Below, piece by piece: positions 42,337 to 52,900 of a stretch of 64,000 nt of DNA (within the stretch, counting starts at the first letter, position 1; the number at the start of each line of letters is the position of its first letter). The position numbers were made by a program, and so were the translations under genes. The notes under the pieces are model-generated. The model was given only the letters and a program-made list of their open reading frames with translations. It searched no databases and had not been told where the DNA came from. The DNA is from Venturia oleaginea. Taxonomy: Eukaryota > Ascomycota > Dothideomycetes > Venturiales > Venturiaceae. The stretch covers positions 1-64,000 of the forward strand of contig JABMLP010000042.1 in assembly GCA_013176395.1 (NCBI GenBank), read 5' to 3'.

Positions 42337-43671
42337 CTAGTTGGGAGTAGTGAACTGATTGGAGGGGCGTCCACGCTGGGCTTTCTTAGGGCATACGGCG
42401 GCGATGTGCTTCTGACCATTAGGCATAATTACTACGGGCTCTCCGCAGTATCCGCAACGGTTGTTGGTCTTTCGCCATTGGATATTGGCGGCTTTCTCTT
42501 CCAGGGTCCAGGATGCAATTGGTTTCATCTGGAGAGACGGAAGGCAGGTACCTATGTCGGCGCCGGCACTACCGTTGAGGTTCATAACTGAAATGTCCAT
42601 GGCATCTCCGAAAGCGTGAGAAGTGACGGGGGAGACTAGGAATGCGCGTTGGGATGCAGAGGGAGCGGTAGCTGATGTAGATGATCCTGAGAATACGGGA
42701 GCTTTTCGAGCTCGAGAGATTTTCTCGAATTGTTTCATGTTGGCTTCGCAGTTGTGGCACAGATCGATTAACTCTTCCAGTTTCTTTGTCGTAGGGACGT
42801 GAATCATTGCTCCGCTGAGTTCTGCGCTCAGGCCGTTGCGAAAGTTGACAATCATAAGTTGTTCCAAGGGGTTTGCGGGTTCTGAGACGTGAGGGAGGGT
42901 GATTCCGGCTTCTTGGAGTAGGCGTCGGAAGTCTGCGGCGTAAGTAGCAAATGTTCGGTTTTCCATCTTGTGGTTCTGCAGCTTATTCATAGCATCTTGA
43001 GTATCGAAACGAGGAGTGTAGCTGTCGTTGAGTTTTGAGATAAATTCGTCGAGGGATTCAAAAGGCCATGAATTCGTAGTTTCGTTGTAGTATGGGCGAA
43101 TTGTGGATTTGCACTTGTCGTCAAGTCGATTGAAGGCGTAAGTAACTTGTGAGTTTACTGAAGGGAATGCTTTGGAGTCTGCGCTGAGTTTTATCCGGAG
43201 GTCTAAGAGCCAGCTCTTGTATTTGTTTTTATCTCCTTCAAAGATAGAGATGTCGCCTTGGGTTGGTCGAGGGGCGGAGATTTCGCGAGAAGTAACGCCC
43301 TGGAGTTCTGCTCGAAGGGCGCGAGCTTCGTTCTCAGAGGCTTCGAGCTTGAGTTCTTGAATTGAACGGGACATGGTATCCTGGTCTCGCTGGGCTGTGT
43401 TGAACATATGGGAGATGGTAGCTAAAAGCTGGAGGAGTGGGAGCGCCGAAGCGCGGTCGAGAGTAACGTGTGAGACTGGGACGTATTCATTTTCGTTGAC
43501 TGAGGCTTCGTCCGCCGGGGTTGCAAAGGTAGCTTGGATCTTCTGAGTAAGGGTTGCTGCGAGTCTAGGGGTTATAGAGAAGTCGTAGAAGGCTAGGGGG
43601 TTTTCGAGAGTACTGTTTTCGAGGGTGGTAGTATCGTCCGCAAGGGAGGGAAGGTCGAGAATTCGGGGCAT
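42337..43671 (-). CDS. Gypsy-D gag polyprotein
   Basis: 444 codons from ATG at 43671 (MPRILDLPSL). Gag domain in the middle (FEGDKNKYKSWLLDLRIKL, YAFNRLDDKCKSTI, FATYAADFRRLLQEAG). The zinc knuckle is expanded: CGYC, then twelve residues, then HIAAVC (C-x2-C-x12-H-x4-C) near residue 420. The TAG at 42337-42339 is followed after five codons, in frame, by the pol ATG, so pol would need readthrough or reinitiation. No internal stop. Related to fungal Gypsy gag but distinct from B, C and H. Confidence 0.88.
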   Translation of the reverse strand: MPRILDLPSLADDTTTLENSTLENPLAFYDFSITPRLAATLTQKIQATFATPADEASVNENEYVPVSHVTLDRASALPLLQLLATISHMFNTAQRDQDTMSRSIQELKLEASENEARALRAELQGVTSREISAPRPTQGDISIFEGDKNKYKSWLLDLRIKLSADSKAFPSVNSQVTYAFNRLDDKCKSTIRPYYNETTNSWPFESLDEFISKLNDSYTPRFDTQDAMNKLQNHKMENRTFATYAADFRRLLQEAGITLPHVSEPANPLEQLMIVNFRNGLSAELSGAMIHVPTTKKLEELIDLCHNCEANMKQFEKISRARKAPVFSGSSTSATAPSASQRAFLVSPVTSHAFGDAMDISVMNLNGSAGADIGTCLPSLQMKPIASWTLEEKAANIQWRKTNNRCGYCGEPVVIMPNGQKHIAAVCPKKAQRGRPSNQFTTPN

Positions 43672-43743
43672 AGTTGGTGAGGTTTGTCGACTGCGTAGAC
43701 AATAGCAGCCCGACTTTTATCGTAAAAAGGGATCCTTACAAAC

Positions 43744-43947
43744 TGTCACGTTTGACCTTGGACTTGACTTGGAAGCATGACTTGAATTCTATGGGATGTG
43801 CGAAGTTGTAGGGATGAGGAGCTAACTAAGAGGTAGAGACGAGTCTAAGTACTTGCGACCAGTCTCGCGCTAGACCTGATCGAGCAGAACCACCACATTT
43901 AACTACGTTTAACTGCATTCGAATACCAACATAGTTCGATCATGACA
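43744..43947 (-). repeat. Gypsy-D 5' LTR
   Basis: In element orientation it starts TGTCATGATC and ends AACGTGACA. Its first 121 bases recur exactly at 56078-56198. ATCCTTACAA at 43732-43741, just outside, pairs with TTGTAGGGAT (43806-43815) with one mismatch, a weak self-primer candidate. Confidence 0.65.
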
Positions 43948-44469
43948 CCGATATAGCGCGGATCCGGCGGAGAAATTCTTTCCCGCGCAGCAGGAGGCTG
44001 ATCTCAGCGACATCGAAGGGGGACCAGAATCAGACCGGCCGTGGGCCGTACGGGTCGAGGGCGAAGAAGTGCCGGATATCACAGAGGAGATGATCGAGAC
44101 GGTTATCTTGGAAATGCCCAATAGGAAAGCCCCAGGGCCGGACGAGATCCAGAACGAAGCTATCAAGCTGCTGGTGAAGGACATTAAGAAGCCGGTTGCG
44201 GAAGCGCTACAGACCATGCTTGAGACTGGAGGCCTCCCGCCGTCATTTAAGGAATCCATCACGTGCGTCCTGAAGAAGAAGGGCAAGGGCGACTACACTG
44301 ACCCGGGAGCGTACCGGCCCATCCAATTGGAAACTACACTTGCGAAGCTGGTGGAGAAGGTGGTCGCGCAGCAACTCACAGCTTTTGCTGAGAAAAGCGG
44401 CGCACTGCCGTGGAACCAGTTTGGCGGGAGGAAGCAGAGGTCCACCCTCTCCGCGGTAACGTTCCTGCG
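43948..44469 (+). pseudogene. LINE reverse transcriptase fragment
   Basis: An open frame runs through the fragment with PDITEEMIETVI, MPNRKAPGPDEIQNEAIK, LPPSFKESITCVLKKKGKGDY, YRPIQLETTLAKLVEKVVAQQL and NQFGGRKQRSTLSAV. These are the finger and early palm blocks of non-LTR (I/Tad1-like) reverse transcriptases. The catalytic Y/F-x-D-D block is not reached because the Gypsy-C2 LTR follows. No start codon or 5' UTR is present. Function in life: target-primed reverse transcription. It is GC-rich compared with its neighbours. Confidence 0.82.
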
Positions 44470-44645
44470 TATTACGGGACGGTAGCTGGAAAGACGCAGC
44501 ATACTCGTAGCCAAAGATTGTTTAGATTCAGTTAAAGAGTGAAGGTATCTACAAACAGAGAACCTCAATGAGGTTCTTTCTCTATACTAGGCTCAATCAG
44601 GCTTAGGCTCTTAGCCTATACCAACCATGGGCCATGCCCATAACA
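44470..44645 (-). repeat. Gypsy-C2 3' LTR
   Basis: TATTACGGG...CCATAACA, same as the C1 LTRs. Confidence 0.92.
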
Positions 44646-44657
44646 TTACCCCCCTCC

Positions 44658-45109
44658 TTACCGGGTGTGCAGGACTAAAGAGGGTGTGGTAGGTGGGATA
44701 ATCAAACAGACAAACGCCATACATCGCTTCTGCCAGCTTGTAGCAGATTCGAAGGCGCTGGCCACCACTACTCGGTTTCTTCGGGCCCCTGTTTGAGCTC
44801 CTATATCTTCGCCGACACCGTCGCCCTTGCCATACTCTGCCTCGAAGCGGTCTAAGTCCTCGACTTCTGTGAATAATGAACGTGGCTGCCAATCGGGATC
44901 TGCATAGCCTTTCCATTTGATTAATAACTGACGAACCCAGCCTCGCCCAACCCGTTTCTTCTCTGCGCGAAGTATACGTTCTACTTCAAACTCAGCCTCT
45001 GTTTCTTCGGTTTGAGGCACTAATGGTGGCGGCTGGGTATCATCGGATTCTTGTGAGGGCAGTGTGTCGGTTGCGGCTCGGCGGAGTAGGTCAACGTGGA
45101 AACGGTTAT
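44658..45109 (-). pseudogene. Gypsy-C2 pol, chromodomain end
   Basis: It carries EVERILRAEKK and LLIKWKGYADPDWQP, the chromodomain, and runs to the same stop as C1. It is separated from the rest of pol (49925-53549) by Copia-K, which inserted in the codons for GIHNRFH with GTTAT duplicated. A few substitutions distinguish it from C1. Confidence 0.88.
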
Positions 45110-45277
45110 TGTTGGAAGGAGTATCCTCATGCTATTGCCTCCACCTGCGCCAGCGTGGCTACTCTCTGTCACTGGAGTTTGTTTACTGCCCAATTGGGCT
45201 TAGTGTATTACTATATAGCTGAGATCCTCCGGATCTCACCCTCAATACACTTGTTACTCAACTTTCATACTTCAACA
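45110..45277 (+). repeat. Copia-K 5' LTR
   Basis: TGTTGGAAGG...TTCAACA; identical to 49752-49919 by eye. TACTATATAG near 45210 is a possible TATA box. Confidence 0.92.
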
Positions 45278-45291
45278 GGTTATGAGCCCGG
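45278..45291 (+). promoter_or_regulatory. Copia-K primer binding site (half tRNA-iMet)
   Basis: GGTTATGAGCCCGG directly follows the LTR. The complement CCGGGCTCATAACC matches the anticodon arm of initiator tRNA-Met. Confidence 0.8.
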
Positions 45292-45475
45292 CATCACGCC
45301 GCGCGCTCCTCCGATATACAGCACCTTACTGAGCATCACTGCTTCAAATTTGTTGTTCATCATCGCTGCTGTTGTTGCTGCCGACGCTCCGCTACCCGGC
45401 GTACAGCACACCGTACCAGCACAGCACGGCACCCACCTTTACCTCTGAAGCAGACTTCAGACCACCTCTGTCATC

Positions 45476-48400
45476 ATGTCATCTTCCTTCAGCTTCAAGC
45501 TTGACCCCAACTCGCTGCCCAAGCTTTCTGCCTGCGGCGATAACTACACAGAATGGCGCTCCGCGTGGACTGTCGCACTCAGGTACGCTGGCCTCTGGCC
45601 GATCGTGTCTGGCAAGAAGACAAAGCCCGCCGCCGTCGCTGGGACTGGCGCAGAAGCTCGCGAGGAGCTCATCTACAAGTGGGACGCCGACGACAACAAG
45701 GCCATGGTCATGCTGCTCTCGTCGGTACACAACGACCTCACGATGTCCATCGCGTCGTGCGACACGTCACCCGAGGCCTGGAAACACCTCGGCAGCCGGT
45801 TCGACCGCGATACCGGCAACGCGTCCATCACCCTCTTCCGGTCGCTCACAAACCTTCGCTACGCGGATGGAGACGACCTCAGACTACACCTGGACGAGTT
45901 CCATCAGCGATGGACTCGCATGGCAAAGCGATGCGCTGGCTCTTCACAGAGCGTCGCAAAAGCCATGAAGGCCATGTTTGAATCGGATGAGGTCAAGGGC
46001 TCATTCTTCCTGGCCACCCTACCAGATACTATGGACCACGTCATCGACAACCTCAGCTCTCGTGACGTTACCAAGTTTGTCGACATCGAACCCAAGATCC
46101 TCGACATCTCCGACAAGCACTCCCTCGACGCTGACTCCTCTACCGCGTACGCTGCGAAACAATCCGCCGCGCGCGGCGCCAAACAGAACCAAGGTGGCGC
46201 ACGCGGAACGCGTCCGGCTACTAATACTACCGAATGCTCCTGGTGCCGCAAGCACAACATGACGTTCATTGGGCACGCCTACACGAACTGTAACGAGCTC
46301 AAGAAACACAAGGAGCAACAGCAGCGCAAAGGCAACGGCGCGCCAAAGGAGACGAAGAATGGCGCAAAACATCAAAAGGCGAACAACGCGAACGCCGCTG
46401 AATCATCAGACGATGAGGACGACGAGGACAGCGCAACTGAGGTGGTGAGCTTCATAGCACATTACCGCGCCACCAACGCCACTGCCGGCGCAACCATTGA
46501 CCTGACTGGATCACCACCGCAGTCGACGCGGACCACGATGATCAACGTAAACGGCAAGCAATCACGCGAAACTATAAGTGCTCACGCCGCAATACGTCGG
46601 CCCTCAGCAATCGATCCTCCCACGGTATGGCTTCTTGACACTGGTGCCTCGCGGCACATGACTGGCTGCGCCGATGATTTCGTGTCCTTGTCACCCAAGC
46701 AAGGAACGATCACGGTGGCCGGCGGTATCAAGTTACCCATCAATGGTGTTGGACTCGTTCGATTACGCTGCAGAATGCCTGACAGATCCACCAAGATCGT
46801 CGAACTGACCAACGTCCTCTACAGTAGCGAGCTCTATGGTACACGGCTCTTCTCCTGGAGTTATGTCCGTCACCATCACAACCTCGAATTGCACGGCAAA
46901 GCAAACGACATCTTCCTCACGCGCAACGGCGCCACGGTACTGTGGGCACGGCACGCGGACGGCGTTGTACAAATCCAAACTAAAACGAAACCCACAGCGC
47001 ACGTTGCCTCGACCGAATCCCACGCGCCAACTAACCGAGACCTGACGCGCAAATCGTCACTACACAAAACCGAGACCGCACCTGCTGCAACCGTCAGTGC
47101 ACCATCTTGGCCAACACTGGCGCAGAAGACTGCATGCTTCTCATCGTATACGGAGTTTCATCACTCAGTCGGTCATCTTCACGTCCCAAACCCTGCAAGG
47201 ATATACAATGATGGGCACCTGGTACCGGCGAAACCTCATGACTTCCACTGCGACATGTGCTCCCTCAGCAAGTCCAAGCGACAGCGGCCTGCGCCATCCC
47301 CACCAGTACTGGCGCGCACCATCAAGCCGCTCGAAGTCATACACTCAGACTTGTCAGGGAAGTTTCCTCGCCCAAGCCTTGGAGGCGCGCGTTACTTCAT
47401 ATCCTTCATCTGCCAAGCAACTCGCTACTCCTGGATCAAGCTTCTTAAGCTGAAGTCTGATGGCCCCCAGGCGATCCGCGAATTCATCGCCTTCGCCAAT
47501 ACTCAATACAACGCTCAGATGAGTACTGCGAACATCCACATACACAGCTCTACGGTAAAACGCTTCAAGTCTGACAACGGCGGCGAATACCGCGCCGCTG
47601 CCCAGGACCTTCGGCGCATGGGCATACAACATGACATGGTCCCACCTTACCATCATGAGCTCAATGGCGTCGCAGAACGGTGGAATCAGTCCATCATTCA
47701 GATCGCTCGATCAATGATCCCTACTGACAGTCAGCTGTTCCTTTGGGGTGAGGCTGTGCAGACAGCCAATTTCCTCAAGAACATATCCCCTCACGCTGCT
47801 GACAAACTGGGTCGTACGCCGCATGAATTACTCATTGGCGCGAAACCATCCATCAAGCATCTGCACCCATTCGGCTCCAAAATCTTCGCTCACATACCTG
47901 TAGAAGCTCGCAAGCCTGGCTCCAAGCTCTTGCATAGAGCGGAGGAAGGCATCTTCGTTGGGTATGGGCGCAACACCAAAACTGCGAGGATCTACATCCC
48001 ATCGCGTCATGTCATCATGGAAACTCGCAACCTGCGCTTTGAGCCTTTCTCAAGGTCTCAGACTGCGCCGTATTTCCAACCTGTGGCGGAGAATGAGATA
48101 CCAGCTGCTGAACCAGTCTCTACATCTCCAAGACGGCCTCAAAACAAAGATCGTCGGCCGTCGGGGGACACTTTTGCCACACCTCCTACATCACCAACGT
48201 GGTCCACGACGACAGCGTACACCCCATCCCGGCTTGAAGCTGGGGTACCTTTGGACCACTCGTACGATCAGCCTGCGCCAACGCCTGTGCAGCCCAGCGC
48301 AGACAATGGACAACACACGCGCTCCGCTCCACTCACCTCTGCACCCGGCGCTGGAGCAAGAGGAACTCGAAGGGAGACGCGACCGTCACAGGACCTGTCT

Positions 48401-49702
48401 GATCCAGTCGAGCTCCGACGCTCCAAACGAGTTGCTAAACCTTCACGCAAAGCCGCAGACAACGCTGAAGCGTCATTGGCTTTGGAAGACATGCTTGCGC
48501 CAGATGATGAGAACATGGCGCACGCTGTGGCTTGCGTCACCAAGGCAGACATCGACCACGAGATACCTCGCACGTTCAATGAAGCTGTCAACGCCCCTAA
48601 CTCCCCTTTGTGGGTTACACCGATCAACAAAGAAATCCAAGCACATCTTGACAATGGCACATGGGTGATGGAACACAATCCTCCGCCAAACCTCAAGCTC
48701 GTTGGCACACGCTGGGTCGTTGACATCAAGCGCGACGAGCATGGAAAGGTCGTCAAGCGCAAAGCCCGCCTGGTGGCACAAGGCTTCTCACAACGTCCTG
48801 GGGTGGATTTTGACGACACATATTCCCCAGTGGTGCGCTACGACAGTCTGCGTCTCATCATCGCTATTGCTTCGTGGCACATCGCAGCGATATTGCGGCG
48901 CTACGGCATGGATGATTGTAATGGGCGCCACACACCGCTTGACCCTAACTCGTTCCCACCAAGGTCAACCGACTCAGTGGACCTTGATCGCCAGAAACTG
49001 TATCAATCCATCATCGGCTCGATCAACTTCCTTGCCATCGTCAGTCGCCCAGACCTGTCCTACACGGTCAGCATGCTGGGTTCATACAACTCCAACCCAT
49101 CAGACCTGCATCTGAAGATGGCTTACCAGACTCTACGTTACATTCAAGCCACCCGAGCTGTTGAACTTGACGTACGATCTCCTGCGCCGTCTGATCGCTC
49201 TGCAGCGCGGACCGCGTCCATTCCTACGCTCGTCATGTTCTCAGATGCGTCTTTCGGGTCTGACCCAGACAACTCCAAGTCCTTCTCTGGTTACCTCATG
49301 AAGGTCGGTGGATCGACAGTCTCATGGTCTTCAAAGCGTCAGTCATGCGTGGCAAGGAGCACTTGTGAAGCCGAGTACATGGCATCATCCCACGCCGCCA
49401 GCCACCTCGTGTGGTCGCGCCAGACCATCAAGGAGCTTATGGGTCACGCCAAGTACCCCAACTGTTGGCTCATGGTTAACAACGAGCCCGCCCTGTCGCT
49501 CATCAAGGACCACAGGATCAGCAATCGTTCTAAACATATCAACGTTCACTACCACTTCGTCCGGGAGCGATTCGTCCTGGGTGACTACGCCATCGAGCAT
49601 GTCTGCTCCGCTGACAACCTCGCCGACATTGGTACTAAATCACTACCACGACCCCTCCTGGATAACCTCCGAGGCCGTATTTGTGCAACTACTGCGCCAT
49701 GA
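45476..49702 (+). CDS. Copia-K gag-pol with in-frame loss of RT catalytic core
   Basis: 1,408 codons from ATG at 45476. Gag domain (residues about 15-220), expanded knuckle CSWC...HAYTNC near 258. Protease WLLDTGASRHMTG near 390 (D-T-G intact). Integrase: finger HHSVGHLH...CDMCSLSKSKR, core with HSDLSGKF, KSDNGGEY and NGVAERWNQS. RT: TRWVVDIKRDEHGK to SLRLIIAIASWH, then directly IAAILRRYGMDDCN at about residue 1135. The segment between them, which holds the D-V-K-x-A-F/Y and YVDD boxes, is missing without a frame change. RNase H: FSDASFGSDPDNSKS to CEAEYMASSHA. All other domains look sound. It cannot reverse transcribe itself and needs an RT in trans. It is GC-richer than its host element. 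Confidence 0.92.
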   Translation: MSSSFSFKLDPNSLPKLSACGDNYTEWRSAWTVALRYAGLWPIVSGKKTKPAAVAGTGAEAREELIYKWDADDNKAMVMLLSSVHNDLTMSIASCDTSPEAWKHLGSRFDRDTGNASITLFRSLTNLRYADGDDLRLHLDEFHQRWTRMAKRCAGSSQSVAKAMKAMFESDEVKGSFFLATLPDTMDHVIDNLSSRDVTKFVDIEPKILDISDKHSLDADSSTAYAAKQSAARGAKQNQGGARGTRPATNTTECSWCRKHNMTFIGHAYTNCNELKKHKEQQQRKGNGAPKETKNGAKHQKANNANAAESSDDEDDEDSATEVVSFIAHYRATNATAGATIDLTGSPPQSTRTTMINVNGKQSRETISAHAAIRRPSAIDPPTVWLLDTGASRHMTGCADDFVSLSPKQGTITVAGGIKLPINGVGLVRLRCRMPDRSTKIVELTNVLYSSELYGTRLFSWSYVRHHHNLELHGKANDIFLTRNGATVLWARHADGVVQIQTKTKPTAHVASTESHAPTNRDLTRKSSLHKTETAPAATVSAPSWPTLAQKTACFSSYTEFHHSVGHLHVPNPARIYNDGHLVPAKPHDFHCDMCSLSKSKRQRPAPSPPVLARTIKPLEVIHSDLSGKFPRPSLGGARYFISFICQATRYSWIKLLKLKSDGPQAIREFIAFANTQYNAQMSTANIHIHSSTVKRFKSDNGGEYRAAAQDLRRMGIQHDMVPPYHHELNGVAERWNQSIIQIARSMIPTDSQLFLWGEAVQTANFLKNISPHAADKLGRTPHELLIGAKPSIKHLHPFGSKIFAHIPVEARKPGSKLLHRAEEGIFVGYGRNTKTARIYIPSRHVIMETRNLRFEPFSRSQTAPYFQPVAENEIPAAEPVSTSPRRPQNKDRRPSGDTFATPPTSPTWSTTTAYTPSRLEAGVPLDHSYDQPAPTPVQPSADNGQHTRSAPLTSAPGAGARGTRRETRPSQDLSDPVELRRSKRVAKPSRKAADNAEASLALEDMLAPDDENMAHAVACVTKADIDHEIPRTFNEAVNAPNSPLWVTPINKEIQAHLDNGTWVMEHNPPPNLKLVGTRWVVDIKRDEHGKVVKRKARLVAQGFSQRPGVDFDDTYSPVVRYDSLRLIIAIASWHIAAILRRYGMDDCNGRHTPLDPNSFPPRSTDSVDLDRQKLYQSIIGSINFLAIVSRPDLSYTVSMLGSYNSNPSDLHLKMAYQTLRYIQATRAVELDVRSPAPSDRSAARTASIPTLVMFSDASFGSDPDNSKSFSGYLMKVGGSTVSWSSKRQSCVARSTCEAEYMASSHAASHLVWSRQTIKELMGHAKYPNCWLMVNNEPALSLIKDHRISNRSKHINVHYHFVRERFVLGDYAIEHVCSADNLADIGTKSLPRPLLDNLRGRICATTAP

Positions 49703-49751
49703 ATGGGGGGACTGGCACTGATGGGAGGAACATCGTTCGGATTCGGGGGAC

Positions 49752-49919
49752 TGTTGGAAGGAGTATCCTCATGCTATTGCCTCCACCTGCGCCAGCGTGG
49801 CTACTCTCTGTCACTGGAGTTTGTTTACTGCCCAATTGGGCTTAGTGTATTACTATATAGCTGAGATCCTCCGGATCTCACCCTCAATACACTTGTTACT
49901 CAACTTTCATACTTCAACA
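49752..49919 (+). repeat. Copia-K 3' LTR
   Basis: Identical to the 5' LTR by eye. ATTCGGGGGAC before it is the likely polypurine tract. Confidence 0.92.
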
Positions 49920-49924
49920 GTTAT

Positions 49925-52900
49925 GGATACCACTTGGCAGGTCAGCCAGCTCGTATACCATCGGGGAGATCTGGTTCTCGACAGTGTATTTGGCTTGCGT
50001 CCACGACAGTTTCTTTGATAGCTGCGGAGTATTGATATTCCTAAGGTTCAACCAGACTTTGTCGCCCTTTTTTAACGTTTCGGCAGCTTGACGTGACCTG
50101 TTGGCGTCGTTCTCCATCTTCTGCTGGGACCAGGCCATCGCTGCCTGTGCATATTCTTGTGCCTCTTCTATTCATTGCACAAAGGTCTCGGCATCGGCTG
50201 TTGGTGAGTTACTGGGTGAGATTCGTTGTACTTTCTGGATTGGTTCCGCATGGTAGCCGTGGGTTAGATAGAATGGACTCATCCCTGTGACTGAAGAGTC
50301 ACGATTGTTCAGTGCTAACATAGCCGTAGGTAGTAGCGTTGGCCAGTCTAGTTGGGAGTATGCGATGAAGGCGCGGAGATAGCGTAGAACTTCCTGGTTC
50401 ATACGCTCGGTCGCGCCATCGGTCTGTGGATGAAAGGCTGTAGAGAGTCTCTGCTCAATCTTTGTAAGTTCGCAAAGCTTCCTCCAAAAACGACCTGTCC
50501 AATTGCTGCCTCTGTCCGACGTCAATGCCATGGGAAATCCGTGGTAGCGATAGTGGCATTGTAAGAACCTTTTCGCGCACTCTTTGGCGCTCATTGTAGT
50601 CATAGCCTCCAACGTAACACTTTTGAGGAGGCGATCTGTGATAACCATGAGGTATTTTGGGCCGTTTTCCTCCGCGGGCAAATCAGTCATGAAATCGATT
50701 GATAGCTCGCTGTGGAAGCGGGCCGGGATTGGAAGTGGTTTCAGAAGACCTCGCTTCTTATCACGCCATATTCCTGTTCTCCCACATACGTCGCAATTAC
50801 GTACAAACTGCCGGACTGTCTTGTATTGTTGGGGCCAAAAGAAACTTCTGGATAGAATCGCAAGCATGCTATCTCTCCCTGGGTGTCCAGTAACATGGGA
50901 ATCGTGAGTTTGTTGGACCAGCGTTGTTCGCAGCGGTTCCCAATCTGGTACCCATAGGATCCCTCTTCTCGTGACCGCGCCGTGGTCGTCTACTTCGCAT
51001 TCGGGTAGCTGTACCGACAACTTGAGCTCTGGAGGAAAGGAACGTTCGCCAGTAACTATAGCCGTATGAATAGCTTCGTAGGATTGGTCCTCTGCTATTG
51101 CGCGATCCCAGAGAAGTTGTAACTCTGGTTTCTCGAAAAGATCGCATCCTTTTGCAACTGACCGGTTTTGACCGTACCTAGTAGTGGACCGGTGTTGACC
51201 GTTTTCGGCAGTCAGCTGGTGTCGACCGTCCAGTCCAGTATTTTGCTGGGGCTCCCGTATAACGTCCCATGTACTATTGGATGTATTCGGTGTATTGACT
51301 GGGCAGATAAGGGCTTGTATTGCGATTGTTTCGGTCGTCCTCTCGGAAAGAGGAGGAAGCCATTCGTCCTTGATCAACTGGGCCACTCGCCCTTGTAGTC
51401 TCTCGTCGTTCTTGTCATGTGGCATATCTTGATGTCTTCTTGATAGTGCGTCTGGTCTTTGCGCTAGTTTTCCGGCGCGAAATTCCAGCTGGAATTGGTA
51501 CTCAGATAGAATTAGCGACCATCTTGCTTGTCTCTCTGACAAACGCTGCGCTGTCATAAAGTAGCGGAGATTCTTGTGATCGGTAAGGACTTTGAAAGGT
51601 GCTGCAACACTGCGTAGTTCTCCTCTCCAGTGTTCAATGGACTTGATTACTGCCAGTAATTCTTTATCGTGGATCTCGTAGTTACATTCAGCCGCAGTGA
51701 GCTTGCGGGAGAAGTATGCTACTGGTCGTAGTTTTCCTTTCATATCCTTCTGCGACAACGTGCCTCCCAGCGCGTAGCCAGAGCAGTCGCACTCGAGTAC
51801 CGTATCCAGGTCTGGATTCCAGTGAGCCAGTATTGGGGCGGAGATGAATAGCTCCTTCAAGACTTGAAAGGCGTTCTCATGTTCTTTGTTCCAGACAAAA
51901 GCGACGGCCTTCCGTGTTAACTTGATTAAGGGGTCGGAGAGCTCTGAGAAGTTGTCGATGAAGTCTCGGTAGAAATTTGCAAAGCCTAGGAAGGAGCGTA
52001 CGCCTGTGACATTGACTGGAGCCTCCCATTCTTTAATCGCGGCAACTTTCTCTGGGTCGACTTTGATCCCTTCTCCTGCAGTGATAATGAACCCCAGATA
52101 TTTGACCTCCTGAACAGCAAACTCGCACTTGCTTAAGTCTAGCCGAAGTCCAGCAGTCTTGAGCTTGGCAAGAATTTGGTTAACCTTAACCATGTGATCC
52201 AGATAGTCGCCGTCGCTCCATATCAAGACATCGTCCATGTAGGCTGAACAGCAGATATCTAGGGATTCCCGTAGGACTCCGTTGATGTATCGTTGAAAGC
52301 TCGCGGGTGCGCCAGCTAGTCCGAAGGGGGTAACTAGCCATTCGAATAGTCCAAATCGAGTGCGAAAAGCCGTTTTCCACTCATCGCCGTGCTTGATGCG
52401 GAGCCGATGAAATGCCGCTCTGACGTCAAGTTTGGTGTACCAACGCGCTGTTGCTAGATTTCGTAGGGTTTCTCGGATTAGTGGCAATGGGTAGCGGTCC
52501 GATCGAGTGATTCGATTCAGTGCCCGATAGTCTACACACATCCGAATGCCTCCACCTGGTTTCCTTACAAATAAGACTGGGGCTGCCGCTGGTGAGTTGC
52601 TGGCGCGTATCCAGCCCTTGTCCATATAGTCCGAAAGTGTTTTTCGTAGGACTAATAGCTCTTCCCTCGACATGCCGTATAATGGGCCCCAAGGAACTTC
52701 TGCCTCGCGACCTTGTTCATCTCGTATCAATTCGATAACGTGATCGCGACCCTCTTGATGGGGCGCGATCTCTCCGTCTTCGTCGTCGAGAAAGGCATCA
52801 GCATGCTCTGCTATTTCTTCTGGTATCTCTTGTCGGATTTCTTCCTCAGTCTTTCTCTGTTTTCTTTCTGCTAACTTGCTTAGGGCCTTGTTGATATCCG

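Larger units (their letters stand above)
38565..43947 (-). mobile_element. Gypsy-D, truncated at its 3' side
   Basis: On the minus strand: a 204-base LTR (43744-43947), gag, then pol up to the integrase C-terminal region, where Gypsy-B's LTR cuts it. Its own 3' LTR is missing. The right flank is a LINE fragment. Confidence 0.85.
45110..49919 (+). mobile_element. Copia-K, recent element lacking the RT core
   Basis: 4,810 bases, 168-base LTRs that look identical, GTTAT duplication (45105-45109, 49920-49924). One long frame carries gag, protease, integrase, a truncated RT and RNase H. Confidence 0.93.

Noticed and set aside
45479..49600. Many long open frames on both strands over Copia-K
   Set aside because: They are shadows of the GC-rich 1,408-codon gag-pol frame and carry no domain motif.
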